From: an uncultured Candidatus Saccharibacteria bacterium
Lineage (GTDB): Bacteria; Patescibacteriota; Saccharimonadia; Saccharimonadales; Saccharimonadaceae
Assembly (NCBI GenBank): GCA_948868795.1
Contig: CAQRDK010000002.1
Span: 18,170 to 82,169, forward strand
Direction: 5' to 3'
Length of the DNA stretch: 64,000 nucleotides
In this document: positions 1 through 7,315 of the stretch, piece by piece
How the letters are laid out: every line of letters begins with the position of its first letter
Position numbering within the stretch: the first letter of the stretch is position 1
The notes under the pieces: model-generated
Database searches by the model: none
What the model was told of the DNA's origin: nothing
Seen by the model: the letters and a program-made list of their open reading frames with translations, nothing else
Made by a program: the position numbers and the translations under genes

Positions 1-462
1 GATATTTCTCATCAATCCGGCACTAATGTTGTCGGCTCAATGGTAGTTTTCACGAACGGCGCTTCCGACCGCTCCGAATATCGCAAGTTTAAGCTCCGCC
101 GCCAGACCAACGACGACACCGCGAACCTCCGTGAAGTTCTTGAACGCCGTCTAAAACACGAAGAATGGCCTTTCCCGAACCTCGTGATTCTCGACGGCGG
201 CATCGGCCAGGTCAATGCCGTGAAGGAACTTCTCGACGCCCATAATATCCCGGTCATTGGCCGCGACAAGTCCGGCGACCATACTCGGAACGCTGCCGTT
301 CGCATTATCGTTCCCGCCACTCCGGAAAACCCCGAACCGCGCGCCCTCCTTCTCGCTCCTGATTCACATGTTGCGAAACTCATCGCCCGCATCGACGATG
401 AGGCGCACCGCTTCGCAATCACTTACCACTCTCTCCTCAAGCGCAAAAACATGCTCAAATAA
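1..462 (+). CDS. uvrC: Excinuclease ABC subunit C, C-terminal part (5' truncated by window edge)
   Basis: The reading frame is open from base 1 and encodes the last 153 residues of UvrC, the nuclease subunit that makes the dual incision in nucleotide excision repair. The fragment opens with DISH, the conserved start of the RNase H-like 5'-incision domain, followed by NGASDRSEYRKFKL and LVILDGGIGQVNA; the Asp of DISH and the Asp of LDGG match the family's metal-binding acidic residues. The end lies close after the nuclease core, so a C-terminal helix-hairpin-helix domain appears reduced or absent; this could be a lineage feature. The N-terminal GIY-YIG domain lies outside the window. Confidence 0.93.
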   Translation, partial: DISHQSGTNVVGSMVVFTNGASDRSEYRKFKLRRQTNDDTANLREVLERRLKHEEWPFPNLVILDGGIGQVNAVKELLDAHNIPVIGRDKSGDHTRNAAVRIIVPATPENPEPRALLLAPDSHVAKLIARIDDEAHRFAITYHSLLKRKNMLK

Positions 463-511
463 CTTCCGCGCATTATGATAACGCACCACGAAAACATGCT
501 ATAATATATAC

Positions 512-883
512 ATGATTAAACGACAACTTTTCGCCTTCATTTTACGTTGGCTCGCCTCCAGTATTGGTATGTATTTCTGTATCACCTGGCTCGGCACTAT
601 CAATCCAGACAGCTCATCAATCTATAAATATGCCTGGGTGCTTTTCGCAATCGCTGGGCTTATTTTCTCGCTTATCAACTCCGTCATCAAGCCGCTCGTG
701 AAGATGCTTGCTCTCCCGCTCGCAATTCTCACCATGGGCCTTTCGACTATTATCATCAATACGGTCATGGTTATCCTGACTATTTATCTACTCCCAGGCG
801 TCGAAATGGACATCTGGGGCGCCGTCCTTTCCAGTATCATCATGAGCGTCATCAACGCCGTCATGAACTTCCTTATCAACTAG
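512..883 (+). CDS. Phage-holin-4-like (DUF360/YvlD type) four-helix membrane protein
   Basis: A 123-residue protein made almost entirely of four hydrophobic helices (about residues 6-28, 40-62, 66-92 and 100-122). The segment NSVIKPLVKMLALPLAILTMG is the hallmark of the Phage_holin_4_2 family of small bacterial membrane proteins, which despite the name are usually not phage lysis proteins; their function is unknown. A TATAAT box ends 6 nt before the ATG with no Shine-Dalgarno sequence, so the transcript is probably leaderless. It stands alone between uvrC and secG. Confidence 0.82.
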   Translation: MIKRQLFAFILRWLASSIGMYFCITWLGTINPDSSSIYKYAWVLFAIAGLIFSLINSVIKPLVKMLALPLAILTMGLSTIIINTVMVILTIYLLPGVEMDIWGAVLSSIIMSVINAVMNFLIN

Positions 884-956
884 CCTTAGCTGGCGAGAGA
901 ACGCGAAACTATAATCCAACCTTGATTTTCCGAGAACTGGGGAGTATAATAGGAAT

Positions 957-1187
957 ATGAATTTGGGAACACTATTTGAGAGCATTACTTTCGTTTCTGC
1001 AATTTTATCGATTTTGCTAATCCTCCTTCAGCAGCGTGGCGCTTCTCTGGGTGCTGGTTTTGGTAGCTCTGGCGAGCTTTATACGACCCGCCGCGGTCTC
1101 GAGCGCTCGCTTTTTAATGCTACGGTCGTCTGCGTCGTAGTTTTTGTTTTATCGATTCTAGCAATGTTATTAATCCCGACAGCATAA
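957..1187 (+). CDS. secG: Preprotein translocase subunit SecG
   Basis: A 76-residue protein with two membrane helices (about 8-24 and 53-74) separated by the SecG loop LLQQRGASLGAGFGSSGELYTTRRGLE, which is diagnostic of the SecG subunit of the SecYEG translocon that exports the many signal-peptide proteins encoded nearby. The TATAAT box ends 6 nt before the ATG, with a TTGATT-like -35 at 17 bp spacing, so the gene is predicted to be leaderless. The next gene, an anchored solute-binding protein, follows 18 bp after the stop and probably shares the transcript. Confidence 0.9.
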   Translation: MNLGTLFESITFVSAILSILLILLQQRGASLGAGFGSSGELYTTRRGLERSLFNATVVCVVVFVLSILAMLLIPTA

Positions 1188-1205
1188 GGGCAAAATAAGT
1201 AGATC

Positions 1206-2936
1206 ATGAAACCTACTACCAAAAAGCGTGGGCAAAAGCTAGCAAAACGCTGGGAAGTTTTTTCTGAGCGCGCTAAAGAAGAAACTCATGAGCATATCCA
1301 AGAAAACCTCATCAAGCGCCTCCCTCATGCGCGCCGCGTGCGCCTTCTGATTCTCGAATGGTGCTTGCTTATCATCGTCATCACTTCGCTCGCCCTCACG
1401 CAGGCTTTTTGGTATACGCAATCCTATTCCGTCCAGGCTTATGTTGACGGTGGCACTTACATCGAGGCGACCATCGGCAATGTCAACACCTTGAACCCGC
1501 TTTTTGCCACCACGACCAGCGAAAAAGTCCTCTCAAAGCTTCTTTTCTCGACGCTCTCGACGATCGACTATTCCGGCCATGTCGGTCTCGGCTTAGCCTC
1601 CTCCATTACTCCCGATAGCACCGGCAAAGTCTGGACGGTGACTTTGAAAGACGGTCTGAAATGGTCGGACGGGGAACCTATCACTCTCGACGATGTTCTT
1701 TATACTGTCAACTTAACTAAAGATCCGACTGTCAACACCTCTTTCTCCTCCAACTTTTCCGGCGTCACCGTCGAACAGGTTGGCGATGCGCTCGTCTTTG
1801 CCCTGCCCTCCGCCTACGCTGATTTCGATGCAACTTTGAATATCCCGATTTTGCCTTCACACATCCTCGCCGACGTCGCCCCGGGGCAACTTCTCGAGCA
1901 TAGTTTTAGCACGAACCCGGTCACGAGCGGCGCCTTCACTTTCAATGCAATGCAGAGCGTCTCTGGCGACGGCGAACGCATCGTCTATCTCGCCGCCAAC
2001 GATTATTACTACAAATCCAAGCCTATGCTGAGTAGCTTCGCCATCCACACTTATTCTAGCGCTGAAGAAATCGTCCGCGCAATCTCTTCAAGCGACGTCA
2101 CCGCGACCGCCGAGCTTTCCGCCGTTTACCGCGACCAACTTTCCTCGGACCTGATTTACGAAAAACAAACCGCCATCGCGAGCGGCGTCTTCGCCTTCCT
2201 CAACACGACCAGCCCGACCCTCAGCAATGTTTCTGTGCGCCAGGCGATTCAGCGCGGTATCAACATGGATGCCGTTCGCTCGGTTCTCGGCGATGAATAT
2301 CCGCTGAATTATCCGATCTTACAATCCGAAATCGAACTCAGCAGCTACCCTGCCCTCCCTGAATACAATCTCGAAACCGCCAAGACCGCGATTACCGACG
2401 CCGGCCTCTCCGGCCGCACCCTCCGCCTCGCCACGACCAACTCCGGTTATTTCCCGGAGCTCGCCGCCGTTCTAAAAACCCAGCTCGAAAATCTCGGATT
2501 CAATGTCGACCTCGACATCTCTAACCCCGGTCAGGAGTTTTTCGTCAACGTCATCCGCCAGCGAAATTACGACATCCTGCTCTATGAAGTCGAGCTCGGC
2601 GCCGATCCCGATCTCTTCGCTTACTACCACTCGTCTCAGGCCTCCGCGACCGGCCTCAACCTCTCGAACTACGCCAACGCTCTCGTCGACGACCTCATCC
2701 TCGGCGCCCGTACCTCCATGGACGAGGCCGCCCGCGTCCAGAAATACGAAACCTTCCTCACTCGCTGGGTCAACGACGTCCCCGCCATCGGAATTTACCA
2801 GTCCAGTCTCGTCTACTATTTCAATAAGAACGTCCGCGCCTTTTCCGAAGATGACCGCCTCGTCTACGCGACCGATCGCTTTGTTGATGTCGAATATTGG
2901 GCTGTAAACAAAGCCACCAAGAACCGAACTCCCTAG
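1206..2936 (+). CDS. Membrane-anchored peptide/nickel-type ABC solute-binding protein (SBP_bac_5)
   Basis: A 576-residue protein with a basic cytosolic N-terminus, one membrane helix near residues 46-66, and an extracytoplasmic SBP_bac_5 (family 5 peptide-binding) fold. Visible landmarks are NTLNPLFATTTSE, the family-typical WTVTLKDGLKWSDGEPITLDDVLYT near residues 138-160, and NYDILLYEVELGADPD near 455. Such proteins capture oligopeptides for uptake, which fits an amino-acid auxotroph. It is anchored by an uncleaved helix rather than as a lipoprotein. No permease or ATPase of the same system is in the window. The start lacks a clear Shine-Dalgarno sequence and lies 18 bp after secG. Confidence 0.83.
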   Translation: MKPTTKKRGQKLAKRWEVFSERAKEETHEHIQENLIKRLPHARRVRLLILEWCLLIIVITSLALTQAFWYTQSYSVQAYVDGGTYIEATIGNVNTLNPLFATTTSEKVLSKLLFSTLSTIDYSGHVGLGLASSITPDSTGKVWTVTLKDGLKWSDGEPITLDDVLYTVNLTKDPTVNTSFSSNFSGVTVEQVGDALVFALPSAYADFDATLNIPILPSHILADVAPGQLLEHSFSTNPVTSGAFTFNAMQSVSGDGERIVYLAANDYYYKSKPMLSSFAIHTYSSAEEIVRAISSSDVTATAELSAVYRDQLSSDLIYEKQTAIASGVFAFLNTTSPTLSNVSVRQAIQRGINMDAVRSVLGDEYPLNYPILQSEIELSSYPALPEYNLETAKTAITDAGLSGRTLRLATTNSGYFPELAAVLKTQLENLGFNVDLDISNPGQEFFVNVIRQRNYDILLYEVELGADPDLFAYYHSSQASATGLNLSNYANALVDDLILGARTSMDEAARVQKYETFLTRWVNDVPAIGIYQSSLVYYFNKNVRAFSEDDRLVYATDRFVDVEYWAVNKATKNRTP

Positions 2937-2952
2937 CCAAGAACCGCGCCTC

Positions 2953-2981
2953 TTGACAATTTTACGAGAGTGTGCTACAAT
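2953..2981 (+). promoter_or_regulatory. Consensus sigma-A-type promoter upstream of aspS
   Basis: TTGACA (2953-2958) and TACAAT (2976-2981) are separated by 17 bp, with a TGTGC extension before the -10. The transcript would run through a small AAGGC/GCCTT hairpin (about 2991-3018) and then through a second promoter box (TATAAT) that ends 7 nt before the aspS ATG. The gene therefore seems to have a distal promoter and a proximal leaderless one. Confidence 0.7.
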
Positions 2982-3060
2982 AGAAGTATAAGGCGTCTTC
3001 ATCTCGACGTCTGCCTTGTCAATGTTTCCATCCCAGAGAAAATGTGCTATAATAAACCCT

Positions 3061-4827
3061 ATGAGAAGTTTATCGACACAACTAAAATCTGAAATTGGCA
3101 AAAAAGTTAGCGTAGCTGGCTGGGTGAATTCGCGCCGCGATCACGGCGGCCTTATCTTTATCGATCTTCGCGACCACAAGGGAATTATCCAGCTCGTCAT
3201 TACTCCTGACACGACCGATGCCTTCAAAACTGCCGAATCTTTGCGCGATGAATTTGTTATCTCTGCTGAAGGTCTCGTCCGTGAGCGCGCCCCCGAGCTC
3301 AAAAACCCCAACATCGAGACCGGTGATCTCGAAATTGTCGTCGATAAACTCGAACTTATTAACCGCTCCGAGCCACTCCCGGTCAACACTCACGACGAAG
3401 GCGACGCTTCCGGCGAAGAGTTGCGCCTGAAATATCGCTTCCTCGATCTGCGCCGTCCGTCGATGCTTCACATGCTTCAGCGCCGCGCCGAGTATTATCG
3501 CTTCATGCGCCGCTACATGGATGAACACGATTTTATCGAAATCACAACTCCGATTCTTGCGAACTCTTCTCCGGAAGGCGCTCGCGACTTTCTCGTCCCG
3601 TCCCGCCTCCATCCGGGCCAATTCTACGCTCTCCCGCAGGCTCCGCAGCAGTTCAAGCAGCTTCTTATGGTCGGCGGCATCCCGCGCTATTATCAGATTG
3701 CGCCCTGCTTCCGCGATGAAGACCCGCGCGCCGATCGTCTTTATGGCGACTTCTATCAGCTCGACTGCGAGATGTCGTTCGTCGACGATGGTGAAGTTGT
3801 CCGCCAGACCGTCGAACCGCTTATTAAAGACCTCGCGACGACTTTCGCCGGCAAAGAAATTATCACTCCCGAAGTTCGCCGCATTCCCTACAAGGAAGCC
3901 ATGGAAACTTATGGCACCGACAAGCCCGACCTTCGCTATGGTCTCGAACTTATCGACCTCACCGAAGCTCTGAAAAATGTCGAATTCAAAGTTTTCCAGA
4001 CGCCTTGCGTGAAGGCCATTTGCGTTCCTGGCGGCGCCAGCTTCACTCGTAAACAAATCGACGAGTTCACCGACCTTGCTCGCAAGAATGGCGCCGGCGG
4101 CCTCGCCTACATTCTTTATGAAAACGGCACCGTCCGCAGCCCGATTGCGAAGTTCCTGAAAGACGAAGAACTCGCCTCCATCCAGGAACTCACCGGCGCA
4201 AAGGACGGCGATGCGGTCTTCTTCGGTGCTGACGAGCGCGAAAAAGTCAACAAGGTCCTCGGCGCGATGCGCATCGCCTTCGCTGATGCTCTCAATTTGA
4301 AAGACGACAACAAAATCGCTCTCTGCTGGATCGTCGACTTTCCGTTCTACGAATGGGACGACGGCGCGAACAAGCTCGACTTCGGTCACAACCCCTTCTC
4401 CCTCCCGAAAGGCGGCCTGAAAACTCTTCGCGAAACCGAAAACAAGTTAGACATCGTCGCTGACCAGTACGATATGGTCATGAATGGCTACGAGATCTGC
4501 TCCGGCGCCGTCCGCAACTATAATCCAGAAATCATGTATGAGGTTTTCGGCATCCTCGGCTACGACGAAAAGTATGTTGCCGAGCGCTTCGGCGGCATGC
4601 TAAACGCTTTCAAATTCGGCGCTCCGCCCCATGCTGGCTGCGCCTTTGGTATTGACCGTATGTTTATGGTTCTTGAGGGAATTACTAACATTCGCGACAT
4701 CGTCGCTTTCCCGAAGAACGGCTCCGGCGTTGACCTTATGATGAACTCCCCGTCCATCGTTGACGAAAAACAGCTCGAAGAGGCGCATCTCGCTCTCATC
4801 TCCGACGACGAAGACGCCGAAGAATAA
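3061..4827 (+). CDS. aspS: Aspartyl-tRNA synthetase (bacterial type)
   Basis: A 588-residue class II synthetase that charges tRNA with aspartate. Order: OB-fold anticodon-binding domain (about 1-110, VAGWVNSRRDHGGLIFIDLRD), catalytic core with motif 2 (PCFRDEDPRADR near 217-228), a bacterial GAD insertion, and motif 3 GCAFGIDRMFM near 535. The start at 3061 is chosen because homology begins with MRSLSTQLKSEIGKKV; the frame is open 45 bp further upstream, but that region carries the TATAAT box 7 nt before this ATG. Whether it is discriminating or also makes Asp-tRNA-Asn cannot be read reliably from sequence alone. Confidence 0.95.
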   Translation: MRSLSTQLKSEIGKKVSVAGWVNSRRDHGGLIFIDLRDHKGIIQLVITPDTTDAFKTAESLRDEFVISAEGLVRERAPELKNPNIETGDLEIVVDKLELINRSEPLPVNTHDEGDASGEELRLKYRFLDLRRPSMLHMLQRRAEYYRFMRRYMDEHDFIEITTPILANSSPEGARDFLVPSRLHPGQFYALPQAPQQFKQLLMVGGIPRYYQIAPCFRDEDPRADRLYGDFYQLDCEMSFVDDGEVVRQTVEPLIKDLATTFAGKEIITPEVRRIPYKEAMETYGTDKPDLRYGLELIDLTEALKNVEFKVFQTPCVKAICVPGGASFTRKQIDEFTDLARKNGAGGLAYILYENGTVRSPIAKFLKDEELASIQELTGAKDGDAVFFGADEREKVNKVLGAMRIAFADALNLKDDNKIALCWIVDFPFYEWDDGANKLDFGHNPFSLPKGGLKTLRETENKLDIVADQYDMVMNGYEICSGAVRNYNPEIMYEVFGILGYDEKYVAERFGGMLNAFKFGAPPHAGCAFGIDRMFMVLEGITNIRDIVAFPKNGSGVDLMMNSPSIVDEKQLEEAHLALISDDEDAEE

Positions 4828-4913
4828 TTTGTCGTCAAGCAGTCCGGCTCGACGTTAGCCAAAACTCGTCGCAGAAATCTTCCAGTCGCTGCCCTCTGTG
4901 TTATAATAACTCT

Positions 4914-5963
4914 ATGGTTTGTATTGCTGCGTTCATCATCCTCTGTCTAGTCGGTATCTTCGTCGCCTTCTTGAGCATCTTCCGCCGCGACATCGGTAAA
5001 AAATATTGGGCCGTCTTCAAAAAAGCTTGGGGGTGCGTCGGCAAAAAAGTCACTCTCCAAAAGTGCGAAACCAATTTCAAAGACGACGTCAAAAACTCCC
5101 TCCTCTCTAAAGTCGTCTTGAAACATCCGAAATGGGTCAAGCCTCTCGGCGTCGCTATCGAAGTCAGCGCCGTCCTTATCGTCTTGGTTACGATTTGGTC
5201 GCTCGTCGAAGCCGTGAAGGCTATCCTCGCTCTCTGGGTTTTCGGCACTTGCAATGTCTCCCAGCCGGCCAGCTGCGCGCTCGGTGCCGAAGTTTGCGGC
5301 ATTGATGCCGCCGAGCCGAAAAACCCGATCGAGTGGACTGGCCGTTGGTTCGGGGAATGGGGAGAGATTTTTGCGAACATCCCAGACCGCTTCCATTCCT
5401 GGGAAGCCGAAGATTATCTCGTCGAGCCATATACCTTCGTCGCGAAATACGAAGACGGCAATCCGCTTGCGCTTGATATTTTCGATCCAGGCTGCGTGAT
5501 TTGTATGCAGAGTTATCGAAATCAGAAATCTTCCGGTTTCTTCGAGAAATATAATACCGTTCCTATGATTTATGTTATCGAGCTTCCGGACGGCACGCCG
5601 AAGTTCCAGAACTCCGACCTCATTGCCCGCTATTTCCACGCCGCCAACCTTCTCGACACGAACTACGCCGTCAAGATTCTTGACCGCCTCTTCACCGAAT
5701 CCGATTCCAACGGGATTAACTATCAGACCGCTATGACCGGCATGTCTGCTGAAGACGCTGAGAAAACCCTCCAAAGCTGGCTGAAAGATTTTGACGCTAC
5801 TGCGAAGGAAATCTCCGAGCTAGAAACTGCCGCCCATTCCGAAGAAGTTACTGAAATTATTTCCAAAGTTAAAAATATGGTCGACAATACCGTCCATGCC
5901 AAAGGTATCCCGACCTCGATTTATGACGGGAAGAAGCACAATGGGCTTTATAAGGCGAACTAG
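4914..5963 (+). CDS. Membrane-anchored thioredoxin-fold protein with CxxC
   Basis: A 349-residue protein with two hydrophobic segments (about 1-23 and 79-110) and a C-terminal thioredoxin/DsbA-like domain. Supporting residues are DPGCVICMQS with Cys194-x-x-Cys197, and a late GIPTSIYDGKKHNGLY containing the cis-proline-like IPT typical of thioredoxin folds. It probably oxidises or isomerises disulfides in exported proteins, though the exact reaction is an inference. TATAAT ends 6 nt before the ATG (leaderless pattern). It starts a three-gene cluster; its 3' end overlaps the next gene. Confidence 0.68.
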   Translation: MVCIAAFIILCLVGIFVAFLSIFRRDIGKKYWAVFKKAWGCVGKKVTLQKCETNFKDDVKNSLLSKVVLKHPKWVKPLGVAIEVSAVLIVLVTIWSLVEAVKAILALWVFGTCNVSQPASCALGAEVCGIDAAEPKNPIEWTGRWFGEWGEIFANIPDRFHSWEAEDYLVEPYTFVAKYEDGNPLALDIFDPGCVICMQSYRNQKSSGFFEKYNTVPMIYVIELPDGTPKFQNSDLIARYFHAANLLDTNYAVKILDRLFTESDSNGINYQTAMTGMSAEDAEKTLQSWLKDFDATAKEISELETAAHSEEVTEIISKVKNMVDNTVHAKGIPTSIYDGKKHNGLYKAN

Positions 5964-6519
5964 TCTTATCTTTGGCGCGGTCGCCCTCTTCGTCGCGGTG
6001 TTGGCTTTCTGTCCGGCCGCCGACGTTGGTGCCGTCAAAAATCCGACCTCCGTTGCCGAACATCCCGACGACAGCGAGGAAGAAGTTGACGAAGCCGCTC
6101 GCCTTAGCGCGGTCGCCGAAAACTGCTCTAATATTAAATACGCACTTTCCCAGCTTCAACGCTCGGACTCTCGCACTCGTATCTATCTCGGCACTTCTTA
6201 CGAAACAATCTCTGGCCGTTTCATTGTTCCGCTTAACCTTCGCCTTGAGCGCAACAATCGCCCCTCCGAGCAGCTTCTATCGATTCAGTCTGAGTTTATG
6301 ACTTCTCTGGCGGATTTTCGCCTCGCCTACACCGACTATATGCGAGATCTCGAAGCCCTGACTCTGATCGACTGCAGTGCTCAGCCGGCCGACTTTTACA
6401 AACACCTCGAAACCACCCGTGCGAAACGAGCTGCCCTTCAGTCTGTCACCCAGAAACTCAATACTCTCGCTGGCGAGCAATACCAGGCCGTCGTCGACCT
6501 CGAAAAGGAGCTCAAATGA
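5941..6519 (+). CDS. Exported helical protein of unknown function
   Basis: A 192-residue protein with a signal peptide (MGFIRRTSLIFG followed by a hydrophobic stretch, cleavage probably near FCPAADVGA). The mature part is rich in Glu, Arg and Leu and looks helical or coiled-coil (for example the stretch ending TLAGEQYQAVVDLEKELK). I choose the start at 5941 because the signal peptide begins there; an in-frame ATG at 5896 would add residues encoded inside the upstream thioredoxin-like gene. The two genes overlap by 23 bp, which implies translational coupling. Family not recognised. Confidence 0.65.
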   Translation: MGFIRRTSLIFGAVALFVAVLAFCPAADVGAVKNPTSVAEHPDDSEEEVDEAARLSAVAENCSNIKYALSQLQRSDSRTRIYLGTSYETISGRFIVPLNLRLERNNRPSEQLLSIQSEFMTSLADFRLAYTDYMRDLEALTLIDCSAQPADFYKHLETTRAKRAALQSVTQKLNTLAGEQYQAVVDLEKELK

Positions 6520-6574
6520 CAATCTCCGTCCTTCACGAATCAGCCATCCTCGCCGCACATGACGGAGGCATTTT

Positions 6575-6946
6575 ATGACGCTCCAGACTCGCGGCGGCCG
6601 CAACCTCGCCCTGCTTGGGCTCGGCGCTATTCTTATCGCGCTCACGACCACCTCTATCGGCATCTATGTCTACCATAGCAGCGGCGATATTTACCTCGAC
6701 CGCTCTCGACCCGGCTATCTGCCCGCCCCCGAAGAAGTCGAAGAGGAGCAGGAAATTAATTCGACTTATTCCTACCCTGACAACGGCCCGATCGACAAAT
6801 CCGAGTTCAAGACCTACCTCGAAGAGCTCAAAGCCATCAATAACCGCCTAAAGGCCCTCGCCGACCCGTATTCTGCTGGTCCGCTTTCCGATGAATCTCT
6901 CGGCATCGCTCCGATGAAATCCGACAACGTCGACGAACCAAACTAA
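6575..6946 (+). CDS. Small membrane-anchored protein of unknown function
   Basis: A 123-residue protein with one membrane helix (about residues 10-33) and an acidic, Pro/Glu-rich external tail (PEEVEEEQE) followed by a short helical segment. A good Shine-Dalgarno sequence (GGAGG, 7 nt before the ATG) decides the start and fits translation as the third gene of a cluster with the thioredoxin-like and helical exported proteins. It may be a structural partner of those two proteins at the cell surface, but no family is recognised. Confidence 0.6.
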   Translation: MTLQTRGGRNLALLGLGAILIALTTTSIGIYVYHSSGDIYLDRSRPGYLPAPEEVEEEQEINSTYSYPDNGPIDKSEFKTYLEELKAINNRLKALADPYSAGPLSDESLGIAPMKSDNVDEPN

Positions 6947-7053
6947 TCCTACGACTTCCGCCCTCGTCCTCGCCCTCGTCGACCTTCATATCGTCAATAG
7001 CAGGCTTTTAGTATCACCCCATAATAAACCACAAAATAACTTTTTATCTAGAC

Positions 7054-7082
7054 TTGCCAAAAGCACAATCCTCCGCTACAAT
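7054..7082 (+). promoter_or_regulatory. Promoter of FISUMP module A leader RNA
   Basis: TTGCCA (7054-7059) and TACAAT (7077-7082), 17 bp apart. The predicted transcription start (about 7088) coincides with the first base of the 5' arm of the leader's closing helix. The preceding stretch 6947-7053 shows no gene. Confidence 0.7.
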
Positions 7083-7087
7083 AGAAA

Positions 7088-7260
7088 TGTCTAGTTTTAT
7101 CAATATAAGTGGTTAACACTTTTTTATATCAAGGATTAACTTCCTAATTACAATGAATCATGCATTGGAAGCGGCACCGCAACAATGTGCGTGATTTCGG
7201 CGTAAAACTGAAGTTAACCCATTGATAGGACTAGACACCCTGCGGTGTCGCTTTTGTTTC
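7088..7260 (+). ncRNA. Structured leader RNA with terminator, FISUMP module A
   Basis: The 5' arm TGTCTAGTTTTATCAAT (7088-7104) pairs with ATTGATAGGACTAGACA (7221-7237) over 17 bp including two G-U pairs. Inside, GGTTAAC pairs with GTTAACC, and an AATCA/TGATT helix carries an apical GGAAGCGGCACCGCA (7167-7181) that module C also has. GACACC-CTGC-GGTGTC followed by GCTTTTGTTT (7234-7260) is an intrinsic terminator, and its first four bases also belong to the closing helix. This is either a riboswitch-like attenuator or a terminated small RNA. The class is not recognised. Confidence 0.6.
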
Positions 7261-7315
7261 TAGCGAAATAATTAGCGGCCCAATCGGTGTCTATCATTTT
7301 AAAAGGAGGGCCGTG

